Origin: Argopecten irradians
Lineage: Eukaryota; Mollusca; Bivalvia; Pectinida; Pectinidae
Direction: 5' to 3'
Assembly: GCF_041381155.1 (NCBI RefSeq)
Contig: NC_091143.1
Location: 36,942,679-37,006,678 of the forward strand
Length of the DNA: 64,000 nt
A model generated the notes under the pieces. The model did not search any database. It saw nothing but the letters and a program-made list of their open reading frames with translations, and had not been told where the DNA came from. This document shows positions 38,365-51,500 of the stretch, in pieces. How positions within the stretch are numbered: the first letter of the stretch is position 1; every line of letters starts with the position of its first letter. The translations under genes and the position numbers were made by a program.

Positions 38365-38995
38365 TTACAGGTTTATTTATACATGGATGACATTGTAGAA
38401 GTTCGAAATATTAGAAGTTGATTTATCCATGGGTGACATTGTAGAAGTTCGAAATAATAGAGGTTCGATATGCATGTATGACATTTAGAAAATCGAAATA
38501 ATAGAAGTTGATTTATCCATGGATGATCATGTATGACATTGAGAAGTTCGAAATAATAAAGATTTGATTTATCCATGGATGACATTGTAGAAGTTCGAAA
38601 TGATAGAGGCTGATTTATCCCTGGATGGCGTTGTAGAAGTTCGAAATAATAGAGGTTTGATTTATTCATGTATGACATTTAGAAAATCGAAATAATAGAA
38701 GTTGATTTATCCATGGATGATCATGTATGACATTGGGAAGTTCGAAATAATAAAGGTTTGATTTATCCATGGATGACATTGTAGAAGTTCGAAATAATAG
38801 AGGTTTGATTTATCCATGTATGACATTGGGAAAATCGAAATAAGAGAAGTTGATTTATCCATGGATGAAATTAAGAAGTTCTAAATAATAAAGGTTTGAT
38901 TTATCCATGGATGACATTGAGAAGTTCGAAATAATAAAGATTTGATTTATCCATGGATGACATTGAGAAGTTCGAAAATAAAAAAATTTATCCAT
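38365..38995. repeat. Minisatellite, unit about 46 bp
   Basis: About fourteen imperfect copies of a unit containing gatttatccatggatgaca followed by ttgtagaagttcgaaataat. Some copies carry a variant (catgtatgacatttagaaaatcg), and the variants alternate, giving higher-order pairs in places. The open frame on the - strand reflects the repeat, not a gene. Confidence 0.85.
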
Positions 38996-39645
38996 ATGAC
39001 ATTATGATTTGAATAAAAAAAAATACACATATTTGTTATTTTTATTTTATATTTACTTTAATAAATATGCTAGCGATATTCTAATGAACATTCTTGATCT
39101 GAAAATAAATTTCCCGTATATTTTTACACCGTACTACATGTACCATGTCATTTTACCTCTGGAACGGAGAAACGAATAGATCGCATTTTACAGATAAACA
39201 TAATCTAATAAATTACCGTTTCGTTCAGATAATATAAACCTACCTGTTAAATAAGAGTTGATATTTTCCAAATTAATATACTTTCTGTAATGTATTTTGC
39301 TTTGTGGAATGAAAATTTGCCAGGATTCTAATATCAATCTAAATAGTATAGCACAACGTCCAGCATTTAAGTGAAAGACTGTTCGACTCCTCGGCTCTGC
39401 GAGTATTACTTCTATATAACTCTATCGGTGATATTCTCGTAGTGGTCATTTTATATCTGGTTCGCAAATTATCTGCAGACAAGTTTCCATTCTGCAGAAG
39501 TAGCCCCGAGGGAGAAGTAGCTAAGAGTACTCGATGGTCACAAGACTTTCTTTCACTAATCCAAAACTAGGCACTTGACACTTGTCGTCATGTAATATAT
39601 CGACATTGGATTTATATAGCCTTGACTTTATATATAACTAAAAAC

Positions 39646-40535
39646 AAGGTCCCAATGGGCCCGAATCGCTCAACTGCTTTCCGGTAAAGTAATCATGGTG
39701 CATAAGAGAGTCAATAATAAGAATTTCAATGTATGACTCAGTAATATCAGGTGTCTAGGCTTCATGGTTCTTGAGAAGAAGTTGTTTAAAGATTTAGCCA
39801 ATTTGACCTTGAATGAAGGTTAAGGTCATTCATTTGAACAAACTTGTACGTCTTCATCCCAGCATGTCCCAGGCCCAATATCAGGTCTCTTGGTAAATTA
39901 AGAAGAAGCCGTTTAAAGATTTCAGCCTATTTGACCCATGTGACCTTGCATGAAGGTCAGGGTCATTAATTTGTACAAATTTGATAGCCCTTCAACCCAG
40001 CATGTCACGAGCTCATTATCGTGTATCTATGCCTCTTGAAATCATTTTCAGATTTTAGCCTAATGAAGGTCAAGGTCATTTGTTTGACCAAACTTGGTTG
40101 CCCTTCATTCAAGCATATTACTGGCCAAACATCAGTTACCTTGAATGCCTTCTAATTATTCACAAGAGGTCATTTAAGTTTAACCTATTTGACCCCTGTG
40201 GCCTTGAATGAAGGCCAATGTCATTTAGTTCAACACATTTGGTACTCTTTAATCCCAGTATGCTTCATGCCCAATATCAGGTCTCTAGACCTCTTGGTTG
40301 TTAACAAGAAGTCATTTAAATATTTTAGCTTATTGACTCGTGACCTTGAATGAATTCCAAGGTCATTCACTTGAAAACACTTTGTAGCCCTTCATCCCAG
40401 TATGCTATAAACCAAATCTCCGGACTTTAAGTCTCCTACTTTTCGAGAAGAAGTTTTTTAAATGGAAAAGTTGACGTTGGACAGCGAGCGCCACACCGCA
40501 GCATAAGCTCACTTGCCCGAAGGACAAGTGAACTA
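39646..40535. repeat. Modular bivalve-type dispersed repeat
   Basis: The element opens with aaggtcccaatgggcccgaa and closes with gaaggacaagtgaactaa. Between lie about six imperfect modules of roughly 125-130 bp with the phrases tgaccttgaatgaaggtcaa, ggtcattcatttg and cttcatcccagcatg. It is non-coding, and I know similar sequences from bivalve genomes. Confidence 0.65.
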
Positions 40536-41246
40536 ATAAATATGTTAAGTGTTTACCTTCTCACGCAAAAACAAAAAGATAATTTAAAAACACAGAGACA
40601 CTAATAACATCATGATTTATTGCACATGATAAAATGAGTTTTATATTACAATCAAATGTCAATGTCATAATGAAAGGGAGATAATTATGGTTCTTTATCA
40701 GTGGTCTTTATGATTATGTATATCAACAGTTATCTGTTCTTGTCTCAGGTATTAATTCTTAGCCGCTTTGTTAATTAGTATAACACGTTTGGAGAAAATG
40801 ACATCATTTCCTCACAAATCGTGATGATGTCATGATCACGATGTCACAATAATTGTGTAGCCTCCTGGGCCCCTCAATATTCCTGAACTTCTGTGTTTCA
40901 GAAAAGCTTTTTATCTTTAAATCTTAAAGAGCCACTACGTTTCAGAACCAATAAATTAAATTAATTAATAACAATTATAACTTCACAATATCTATATTGA
41001 TAACCTGAGATGGAGTTACAATACTTGATAAATGTAAGATTCCCTATGTTTGCATAGGTACAGTTTGCCATCTGGCGCAGTGATAGTCAGTTATTGCACG
41101 GTATTTAAGACGACAGCGGTAAACATAATCATGTAAGATGACACCATTATGGAATTCATAATTTAATTCATTTATTTAAAATTGTTGTGGAAGTGATGTA
41201 AATTAAATACATTGTATTTAATATATCATATTCCGTTTTGTATTTA

Positions 41247-41671
41247 TGTAACCCTGGTCAATACTAGCCGCAATATATCGCTCGGCTAGAGAGAACTTCT
41301 CTTTAGCTCGATCGGTTGAGCGTCAGACTAGTAATCCAGAGGTCCCGAGTTCGATCCCTGGCAGAGGCAGGTATTAAATTTATTGTAAATCCTGCTCCCT
41401 GTTACATTGGCGCCCATGTAGGGACTCGGGAATGATACTTTACGATACCTGCGAAGGAATCGTTGTGACCCCTGGAAACTCGAGGACGAGTTGATTCCTG
41501 GAGGGGAAGTATGTAACCCTGGTCAATACTAGCCACAATATATCGCTCGGCTAGAGAGAACTTCTCTTTAGCTCGATCGGTTGAGCGTCAGACTAGTAAT
41601 CCAGAGGTCCCGAGTTCGATCCCTGGCAGAGGCAGGTATTAAATTTATTGTAAATCCTGCACCCTGTTACA
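41247..41671 (+). mobile_element. Non-coding LTR element of TRIM type with tRNA-like LTRs
   Basis: Two direct 160-bp terminal repeats, 41247-41406 and 41512-41671, differ at about two positions. Each starts TGTAACCC and ends TGTTACA. The 105-bp internal part begins with a primer-binding-like TGGCGCCCATGTAGGGAC at 41408-41425 and ends with a purine tract (ggaggggaagt, 41500-41510) just before the second LTR. Flanking ttta at 41243-41246 and 41672-41675 is a 4-bp target-site duplication. There is no coding capacity: structurally whole but non-autonomous, and very young given the near-identical LTRs. Each LTR holds a tRNA-like segment with an A box (tagctcgatcgg) and a B box (agttcgatccc). Confidence 0.85.
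41301..41372 (+). other. tRNA-like segment inside the 5' LTR of the TRIM element
   Basis: The segment from ctctttagctcgatcggttg to ccctggcagagg has a tRNA outline: A box, a CTAGTAA anticodon-type loop (AGT, Thr), and a B box. The anticodon stem is imperfectly paired and the acceptor ends match only partly, so it is a tRNA-derived promoter module and not a functional tRNA gene. An identical segment is in the 3' LTR at about 41566-41637. Confidence 0.7.
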
Positions 41672-42531
41672 TTTAGACTATTGTTCAATTACTTTATATT
41701 ACCTTATTACCTAGACCTGTTGATAATTAATTTCTCCATAGAAAAGGAACCTTCTTTTACTTTCCTGTGGAGAAAATTAAAGTTCGAGAATGTTGATAAA
41801 AATGGACCTATAGCAGAGATAACATATATCATGCAATGGTGTAGAGAGACATACAAAGGGAGACAACTCTTATTGATCATAACATAACACGCATGTAATG
41901 GTACAAAGTATCAACACCAAAAATGTTAATTCGTAAAATATCAAATATTTCATGTACATCAATTGAAGAAGTAACCATGATTATTTAAAGAATCACTCTG
42001 AACCATTGATTGCATCATATTTTTCATATTTTACTTTAAATCATTAATTATGTTCATTTACAAAATCATGTATACCTGTCTGATGTAATGTATGTATAAA
42101 TTTCACATGCTGAAGCTGTCTCAAAAATAACTATTTTACAATGTTGTATCAGAAAATGTAATACATTTTGTATCAAACCAACATCAAAATACTGAAAACC
42201 TCATCATCATGGCATATACCAAAACGCATCAATAAATAGAGTGATGAAAACGGTCATTAATCTGTCCTTTCATACTCCAAGAAAACTGACTGTACAAACA
42301 TCTGTTTTAACTGGGCAGCACCTTTCTACAGAAGCTGGGCCTGAGACGTGATAAGTACTATCAGTGTTTTAAACTGACTTTACAAACATCTGTGTTTACT
42401 GGAAAGGTCCTTCCTACAGAAGCTGGGCCTGACACCTCATGTGATAATTACTATCAGTGTTTTAACTTCTACCTAGCAATTCCTAGATGATAACAATAAC
42501 AAGAAATAAAACAAAAACTAAATCATGTCTT

Positions 42532-45500
42532 TCATTTTGTCTTTTTCTTCGTTCTTTGCTTTTTCCATGCTTTATGTTTCTCTTTCATATATTTCTGTTT
42601 CTTCTTTTCTTCTTTATCTGGATCCTGTAACAAGACAATTACAACAGATTATAATTACATAACGTACATTTGTATTATAGCAAAACGACGAAAAGTCAAA
42701 GTCGCTTTTTCCTAGCTTCTCAATATCTGGTATATGTATTGCTAAATAATTATTATTTTTCCCCACCTATGGCCCTGGTTGTTAATAACAGGCTGAACCA
42801 ATCAAACTTGTACATTATAGAGACAAGTATAGACTATGCATAACATTAGCTTCTTACCTTTCCTTCTAATATCAACCTTTTTCTTTTGTTAATTGTATCT
42901 CTTTCTCCAAAGTCTCTTTCATCCAATTTCTGATAAAAAAATAATGTAAGGTTTGGTAAGTAAATGTCTTGTAAGAGTCTACTACATTTAAATGATTCTT
43001 GGCTTTAGGAAATAATGTCTTGTAAGAGTCTCTCTACTACATTTAAATGATTCTGGGCTTTAGGAAATAATGTATGTTGTTGAATCAGAAATAAAGATTT
43101 TACCGATTGGTTTTCAAATTTTCTTAAATTACCTCCCTTCTATACAGATGAGTACATCTTTTGAACTAATATTGCATTATATTTTAAGATGCTCCACCGC
43201 CGACAGAGCATAAATGATATTCATCATTTAAACAAAAATTGGTGTTTGATCGTGTATATATATATATATATGTCTAATTAACACAAAAAATAATATAAAA
43301 TAATTTATTTCGCCTTTGGTGCATGCGCAATCAGTACTTCATTCCATATAGGATATAGTGACACGGAATTTTTTCGGGATGCAATTAATTAATTATTTTT
43401 CATATTTTTAACTTGAAGTAAAAATTAGAAGCTCAAACTTTTCCATGGTTCTAATGGTGTAAAGTAAGTAACTTTTGTAAGTGAAGAAAAATACTAAATT
43501 GTCTGCTCCTGTTTTTGATAGTGAAAAAATACCATTTGTCGGCGGTGGAGCATCTTTAAACTCTAAGTGAATTACTTGTGCACTACACCTAGATAGGTAA
43601 TCAACACCAAAGCCCCCCCCCCCACCCATGACTGGTAATGGGCAGTACCCAAGACGTTATCCTCAGTAGGTACACTTATCATGTTCTACACCCTTATCTC
43701 CTGAAACATGCTCATTTCAGGCAATATCGGCTTCATTTTGCCATGTGTAACTTACAATCTCGGCTTCTCTACGGGCCGTGGCTACTTCTACAAGTATACG
43801 TAAAGCCTCTTTCTCTTCAGCTTTGAACTCAGTCATTTTCTTTTCTAAAACAACATATAAATTATTTATTATACAGACATATGTGAACCTTTTTAATTGA
43901 TATCAAGTAAATGCAATTACTGTTACAAGTTGAATTATTTTAAAATATTTACAATTCAATTTTTATAATTTTTATTAGCAGTTTTTGCAATTACCAAGAT
44001 AAATTGTGATCTATTATTGAGATATTTCAAAATTTTCAGTAGGCATATAACAAAATTTCAACTTGTCAAATGTTTTTATTTGTTAATCAAATATTCAAAT
44101 TCTCTTCCAAACACAGGATCTTGACAAGTTCCTATAGCCTATGTAATAATACTCTACATGCCCCTGTGCTTCCATCATTAAGTTATACTAGGAAGTAAAT
44201 AGCTATAGAATTGTGGTAATAGATACATACTTGTGAATTCCTCAATGGCGTGCACCAACTTTATATCAAACTGTGTAACCAAGGTTATAGACCTCCCGCC
44301 GCGGCCTATTTAAGTAAAGGTCAAAGGTTGTACAAAATAAACACAAAGGTCAACTCACAATTTACATAAATGTTACTACAAGGTACTGTAAATCAACTTG
44401 TATTGCAGCGAGTTAATTTTCCGTTTAAACTGTAATTACTTTTTACAGCTTCTTAATTTTGCGATTTAAACTTAAGTGTTTCTGTACCTTTATTTGATGC
44501 ATTTTCGCAGTGAATAAAAATGTTGCCACTTCTGATCGTCCGCCAAATGCGCAAAACTGAATTACCCTTGAAAATAGGTTGGTTTTTACGATATCTTTTT
44601 GAGCACATTACGCTTTTGTCCACACGTAGTATACTTGGCGATAATTGTAGCGTTCTGCTTGAATATTCAGATTTAACCATGTAACCAGATCAATTCTAAG
44701 ATCAACATACCGTTTTAGATAATAACATATATTTAACTTCAACACAGGAGAGTTACATATGATATGCACGGACGAATTATTTGTCGTGGTTAATGGTATA
44801 TATATCACAACACTTAGTAAGGCAATAAGAGTATGTTGGAGATCCTCACCAGCCCTGGCTGTTCGACCAACTCTGTGTACATAGTCTTTGGGTCTGGACG
44901 GCACATTGTGGTTGATGATCAGATCTACTGTGGGGATGTCCAAGCCCCTGCAAAAGTCAAGGGTATAAAAATAACAAATATGACAATTTTTGGCCTCCTA
45001 CTCCTCAGGGGTGGATCAGCCAAACCATTTTTTAGAATTTTGAGTCCCCAACCCATAGGGATGCTGCCAGCCAAAGCTTCATTTCTAAAAATAATGATAT
45101 TGAATCTTAAACCTGATGATGCTGATGTAAGTGATCATGGACCTTTTCCATGTTCAAACTAGATTCATCTACCCGATCTACCTAGTCAAAACCCTTTATC
45201 AAAATAAAAAAAAGTATGTCTTCATTTAACTGATTTGAAAGAGCAGGACAGATACTTCACACATTTAACAATTGATAAAAAAGTTTACAATGGTAGAATC
45301 CCATTTTGACACTGATCTAGGTTTGTATACCTGCTGGCCACATCTGTGGCAATGAGGATGTTGACCTGGTTAGACTTGAACTTGGCCAGGGCAGCAAGAC
45401 GTTCCTTCTGTTTACACATCGCATGTAGGATCACACAACTGAGTCCGAGACTGGTGCAGATCATTCCTAGAATCTGGGTGTACAACCATGTCCAACAGAT

Positions 45501-48500
45501 CATTCCTAGAATCTGGGTGTATCTACAAATATACAGGAAATATCTAGACAACCATGTCCAACAGATCATCCCTTGAATCTGGGTGTATCTTCAGTAATAC
45601 ATTTATGTACATACTTGCAAGTGTTGGTGAAAATCATGATGGAACTCTTTGGATTCTCCTCTGTAAATTTGTCGAGAATGTGCATTAGATAAGCGTCCTT
45701 GACATCGGCCGCCATGAGACAGTAGTTCTGGTCCAGTCCCTCCACCAACAGCGTACTGAAATGGTAAAACAGGAGTGTCATCCCATTCTCTACACCGTCT
45801 GAGGATCAAGAACAGTAAGCACATAGTCTTATATAGTCCTCTTTAGTCCTATATCCCAACAGTCTCAGAAAATACAATCCTCTGTGTAAGGCCACAATAC
45901 AGTCTCAAAAGATACAAATGTAAAGTTTTTCTGTATACTTAAAAGTTTTAGATCTGCAAGCCAATCGTTAAGTCCTTATAGGAATCTATCAGAAACTACA
46001 AGTCTTTACTCTAATGAAAGTAATCACAGTTCTGAGTTGTTCCACAGACTCAATAAACAAACACAATCCTATATGTTTCAAATAACTTCATTTCAGCAGT
46101 CTTATCAGGTCAAAATATAGACACACGCAGTATAGTCCTAGAGTCTGAAACGACAGGTACAGTCTAGATCTGAAACACACCTTGTTTTCACTGTCTCTAG
46201 TGACAACAAGCCTCCAGAATTAAAAGATAAACGTCTCAAAATATACACATAAGTGGATATTCTCAATATACCAGATTTCCAGATGAATGCTGATATCAGA
46301 CACAATAACGTTGTCACCATCAAATCTAGACGGTAAAGGAATACAGTATTTATATACCATATGGAAATTAGGAATCACTTCAGAAATACCTCCCAACAGC
46401 AAGCAGATATAACTAAGGTCCAGAAAAGTTTGTCAATTGAGAAACATTCGCGAGTATAATGAGTGTTATATCAGTACAGAACATCACCAGCTGTCACCTA
46501 TACCATTCCTAATCACCTGGCATCCAAATTACTACCTGTATATTAAATATCTCGTTCATCCAGGTGTTTTAAATACAGGTAGGTTGTACAGTTTAATACC
46601 TGCTGTAACAGCTGTATTTCATCATGACATACAATTGTTCACTAAAGTATTAATACAACTACACAAAGATATCGATCACAGGCAATTAATTAATATATCA
46701 AATCCATTTTCACATGCATGGCCTATGGAATGCCTGGTTTGATAAATATTCAGTCAGAATATATAAACCAGAATTTGGAATACCTTATATTGTCACTTAC
46801 AATGTATACAGATCTAATGTAAATATTACACACAAACAAGTCTAAACTACACAGAAACAACAATAACTACACCATTCTTGTGTAAACACCAGTATCTATT
46901 GTGACTGTAAATTCCCATTTACCTCTCTTAAATACAAATTTAAATCTCAAAATGGATGGATGTTTTTATTGTATATAAAATTAAAAATACAGTTCATCGC
47001 TATGTGAATCTAAAGAATGTAAGCTTTAAGTATTCACCAGATCACCTATATAATTTGATGTGCATGTACATGTAAAAATGTACAAAAAGATCTCATTAGT
47101 TTATAAGATAAAGATATTAAAATATTTATGTAGGCTACCTTCTGTAGGTTACCATCTGGTAACTATATATTTACACATATGTACACATTACCATTGATGT
47201 CATCCTGACTGCAGTGGAGCTTCACTAAATCTTGAATTAATTTGGCATTGCTAACGTACATATAGGCTTATAATTAATAGTCATGCATATCACACCACAT
47301 TAACTTTTATCATTATTTGAAAAAAAGTGTTTTTTTTTACTTACTAAAGCTAAGCTACAGGTATAATTTTGTACACTGTACATAAAATGTAGTAAGCAAA
47401 CTAACAATATGCAACCTTACCCTAAAATGTTTCATGAGAATGACTGTTCACTAAATGTAAATTTTTATTTAAGAGATCTTGGTGAATTTGATGGTGGGAA
47501 GGTTGTGACATAAAGTGTACTATAACAATGACATGGAATATATACTATTACTGACCATTGTACCATTCTGAAAGCTTACCACTAGCTAGCTATTACCATG
47601 TCATTAGCTAGTGGCCATCATACATTTTTGTTAGGGAAGTGATATTTTCATTAAGAACATTGCACAAGCTTTACATTTCATTGAACATTTATCGACACTT
47701 CAATGGCTGGAAGACAGGTCCATTCTCACAGCTTTTTAATTGTATTTCCCAGGAATCACATTACTCTGTACATCTTGACCACTAACTACTCACAGATGAA
47801 CTTTATTCATCCAAAAAATTTTCAAGAATTTACTCCTTGCCTGAAAGAACTACATGTACTGTGATATTGACCCATAACCTTCATAAGATTTCATAATTAG
47901 TTTTGTAATCAGGAAAAGTGAATCAGATTTTGTTGCTCTTGGCGCCCACTATAGAATGATCAAAGTCAGCCAAAATGGAACTCAGGATCAAGCAGACTCT
48001 ATCAGCGTAATTTGAAGATGACCTCTTTGTACTTTTTGAAATGTCAAAATCCAAGATGGCTGCTTATCAGCCATATTGTTTCCTGTTTATTTACAAAATG
48101 TAATTATCAGAATTATAGACAAAGACAAAACTTCATTTGAAATTTCATGTCAAGATCCAAGATGGCGTCTGTCAGCCATCTTGTTTTCTAATCAATCCTG
48201 TAGCGCATCCAAATGAGAGCAGACATAATCATGAAATTAAAAATAGATCCCTTCAATATTTGATATTACGATAACAATAACATATTATGATAGATAATTA
48301 TAACAAGAGGCCCAAGGGCCTTAATGGTCACCTAATCATGAGTTCCGACAGAACAAAATGAAATAAATAAGTGATATGAGCACTATACATATTAACCCAC
48401 AGCACCCATCAGGCTATTTAAGTCAGCCAGGAGCTGATTTTATGAATTTGACCTTTTAATCTATGAAGTTTTTAAATTTTATTCATTTTGACCCCTTTTG

Positions 48501-51500
48501 GCCCCATCCCTCCAACTTCTTGGAGTCAGCTAGGACCAATATAAATCTGATGTTAAAATGCTATCTTAGACTAATAAGTATACTCAAATTTGATTTATTT
48601 CCTATGAAAAATAAGCAAATACTTCTCATAGGGTAAATGTGTTTTCCCTACATAAACAAATAATAAATTTGACATCTAATACATATGTGCTAGATTATCT
48701 CTCCCTATTGTCTTATTATTTCGGATTATTAAAATACTAGCTTTATTTATTTCAGATTATTAATATACTAGCTTTATACCGTTTTTCCTCATTATGATAT
48801 CTCTCCCTAGTTTGAAACTATCCAAATTTTAGTGGGTTTTTTCCAATATTCTAGAAACTGGTGGCCAGTATTGGTAAAATCTTGTTGACTTTAGTTGATA
48901 ATGATCACAGAATATTGCAGAATAAATAATCAAATACAACCAGCTTAGCTCGTTTTTGAGCCCACCATCATCAGATGGTGGGCTATTCAAATCGCCTTTC
49001 GTCCGTGGTCCATGGTCCGTCTGTCCGTTAACAATTCTTGTTGCCGCTATTTCTCAGAAAGAACCAAAAGGGATCTTTTTGAAAATTTATATGAAGGTTC
49101 CCCTAGGACCCTAGTTGTGCATATTGCATTTTGGGACCGATCGGTCAACAAGATGGCCGCCAGGCAGCCATCTTGGATTTTGATAGTTAAAGTTTGTTAC
49201 AGCTATTTCTAGGAAAGTACTGAAGGGATCCTTCTTAAATTTCATATGTAGGTTTCCCTAGGGCCCTAGTTGTGCATATTGCATTTTGGGAGAGACTGAT
49301 TGGTCAACAAGATGGCTTGGATTTTGATAGTTGGAGTTTGTTACCGCTATTTCTCATAAAGTACGGAAGGGATCTCCCTGAAATTCCATATGTAGCTTCG
49401 CCTTGGGCCCTTGTTGTGCATAGTAAATTTTGGGACTGATTGGTCAACAAGAAGCCATCTTGGATTTCATAATTAAAGTTTCTTACCGCTGTTTCTCAGA
49501 AAGTACTGTAGCGATCTGTCTCAAATTTTATATGTAGCATATTTGAAAAGCAAGGTTAAGATCCCTCTTTCCATTGTCAGACATAGATCATTTTTTGGTG
49601 GGTGCCAAATCACTTATTATTGGAAAAAGGTGAGATTAACTGCCACTATTTGTTTATAATTATGCTAGTTCATTTTCCACACAATTCAGAAATGATTCTT
49701 ATAATGCTAGTCATTCTGATGTGTAATCACCTCTCTGTTGAGAATTTCCATACAGGAGTGTCTTGTCAATCGTTTCATTCTACAAACACATTGATATCTG
49801 AACTTACTCTGATTTCTGCTGCCAGAAGAATGGTTTGTTCATGCCTATTTCCTGAAGACTTTCCAGTGTTTTGGTCATAGTAGCACTGAACAGGAGTGTC
49901 TGTCTCTTCTTTGGTACTACTTTAAATATAACCTCAAGTTGTTCTCCAAAATCATCTTCAATCAATCGATCTGCTTCATCTAGTACCTGTAAAACAGCAT
50001 TTCAAACGGTCAGAATTACTACATCTAATAATCAAAATCACCATATTATTGTTATTAATTTTTCTTTGTTTACATTCTAAATCTGGCTTTCTAATTGGCT
50101 AACTGAACACTATTTTTGCATACCACTGTGAAAAAAAAATTAGATAATGACGCAAAACCCCGACGTTATCATGATGTCACAAAGGAAACATTGACATTGC
50201 TTATTTATTTGGAAAAAAATCCCTTGAATAATCGTTATAATGGTACATTTATATTTTAATAGAATACATACTTCATTTTATCAAATAGATTATAAGATTA
50301 ATTGTAAGTAGATGTCACTTTTTATAATTTCATGGGGTTAGGTAGCAAATTCTCATTAAAGTCTGCAAACAACTTTTTTTCATACCTCCATAAAATTAAA
50401 AAATAGTGATAACAATGCTTAAATAATATATAGTATGTAAGTGTTAATGAATTTGAGCCTTTATCTTAGCAGTAATATAAATCAGGGCTCGAATTTTACA
50501 TTTTTTGTCACTTGCTAAAAATAGCAAGTGCCCAAAATTTGTACTTGCTAAAATATATTTTTACTTGTAGCTAAATATTTGTGTTCAAATTACTATATTG
50601 TTATATATAAAATCATTTATTTTTGCATGATGATGTGAAGTGTATAGGTATATCAACAACATTATAATAAGAACTGTCCCCATATTTTCCATTAAAACAA
50701 TTTTTCAAAATCATTTTGTCATTTTTACAGTTGTCCATAATAAAGACCTGACATAATAAAACCACTTGCTGAAATATGCAAGTGCATATTTTTTAATTTT
50801 TTTCACTTGCTATTCTGGTGTATCTACTTGCAAAAAGCAAGTAAAATAGCCTGAAATTCGAGCCCTGTACATGTAGATTTATCTGGGGTGGAAAGGGGGG
50901 GATCATGAATCATTAGTTCCCATGCAAAAAATATTATATTGTTTCAGACTCACAAACACATTACCATCAATACCTCTCCACAAGGGCAGACAACTCTGTA
51001 TTACCAATACAAAATAGGTACATGTACATGTAGTGTGTACCATTAAGCAAGGAATATTTGTTTTTATGTCCTGATGAATGTAAATCGAAACCAACAATTC
51101 AAATTGATTAACTCTCAAAATCCACTAAATTTTAGTTTTTAGCCCCAAAAACAAATCTTAGAAGGTAGTAGCTGGTGGTCCTTGAATTTTCAGTGATTAT
51201 CCCCAAAACATTTATTTATCCATCACTATCTGTATCATTTGGCAGAAAATAATGATAAAACCTGCTTTTTATTTAGAATAATTCATATATTGCTATAGAC
51301 ATGAATAATTGAATTCTACGCCTAAATAAATGCATGAATTAGTAAATTCTTTGAATTCTTAATGGGACGTACATGTTCATGTGGCAAAACGAAACTAAAA
51401 ATGCCTTAAAGACATAAATGCCGCCACCTGTACATACCCGGTATACATGGAAAACGACATAGCCAGATGGAACAAACACAGGCAAATATCTAGGCCGTAT

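Noticed and set aside
38373-38678. 101-codon open frame with repeated MSYMNKSNLYYFELL
   Set aside because: It is the translation of the 46-bp minisatellite, not a gene.
41301-41372. tRNA-Thr (AGT) gene, and an identical second one at 41566-41637
   Set aside because: Anticodon-stem pairing is imperfect, acceptor pairing is partial, and both lie inside LTR-type direct repeats with target-site duplications. They are better read as promoter modules of a TRIM element.
44833-45162. 109-codon + strand open frame
   Set aside because: It is antisense to DDX49 exon 8 and has no independent support.
46437-46742. 101-codon open frame in DDX49 intron 5
   Set aside because: It has no recognisable domain, no splice-site or initiation context, and amino-acid composition expected by chance.
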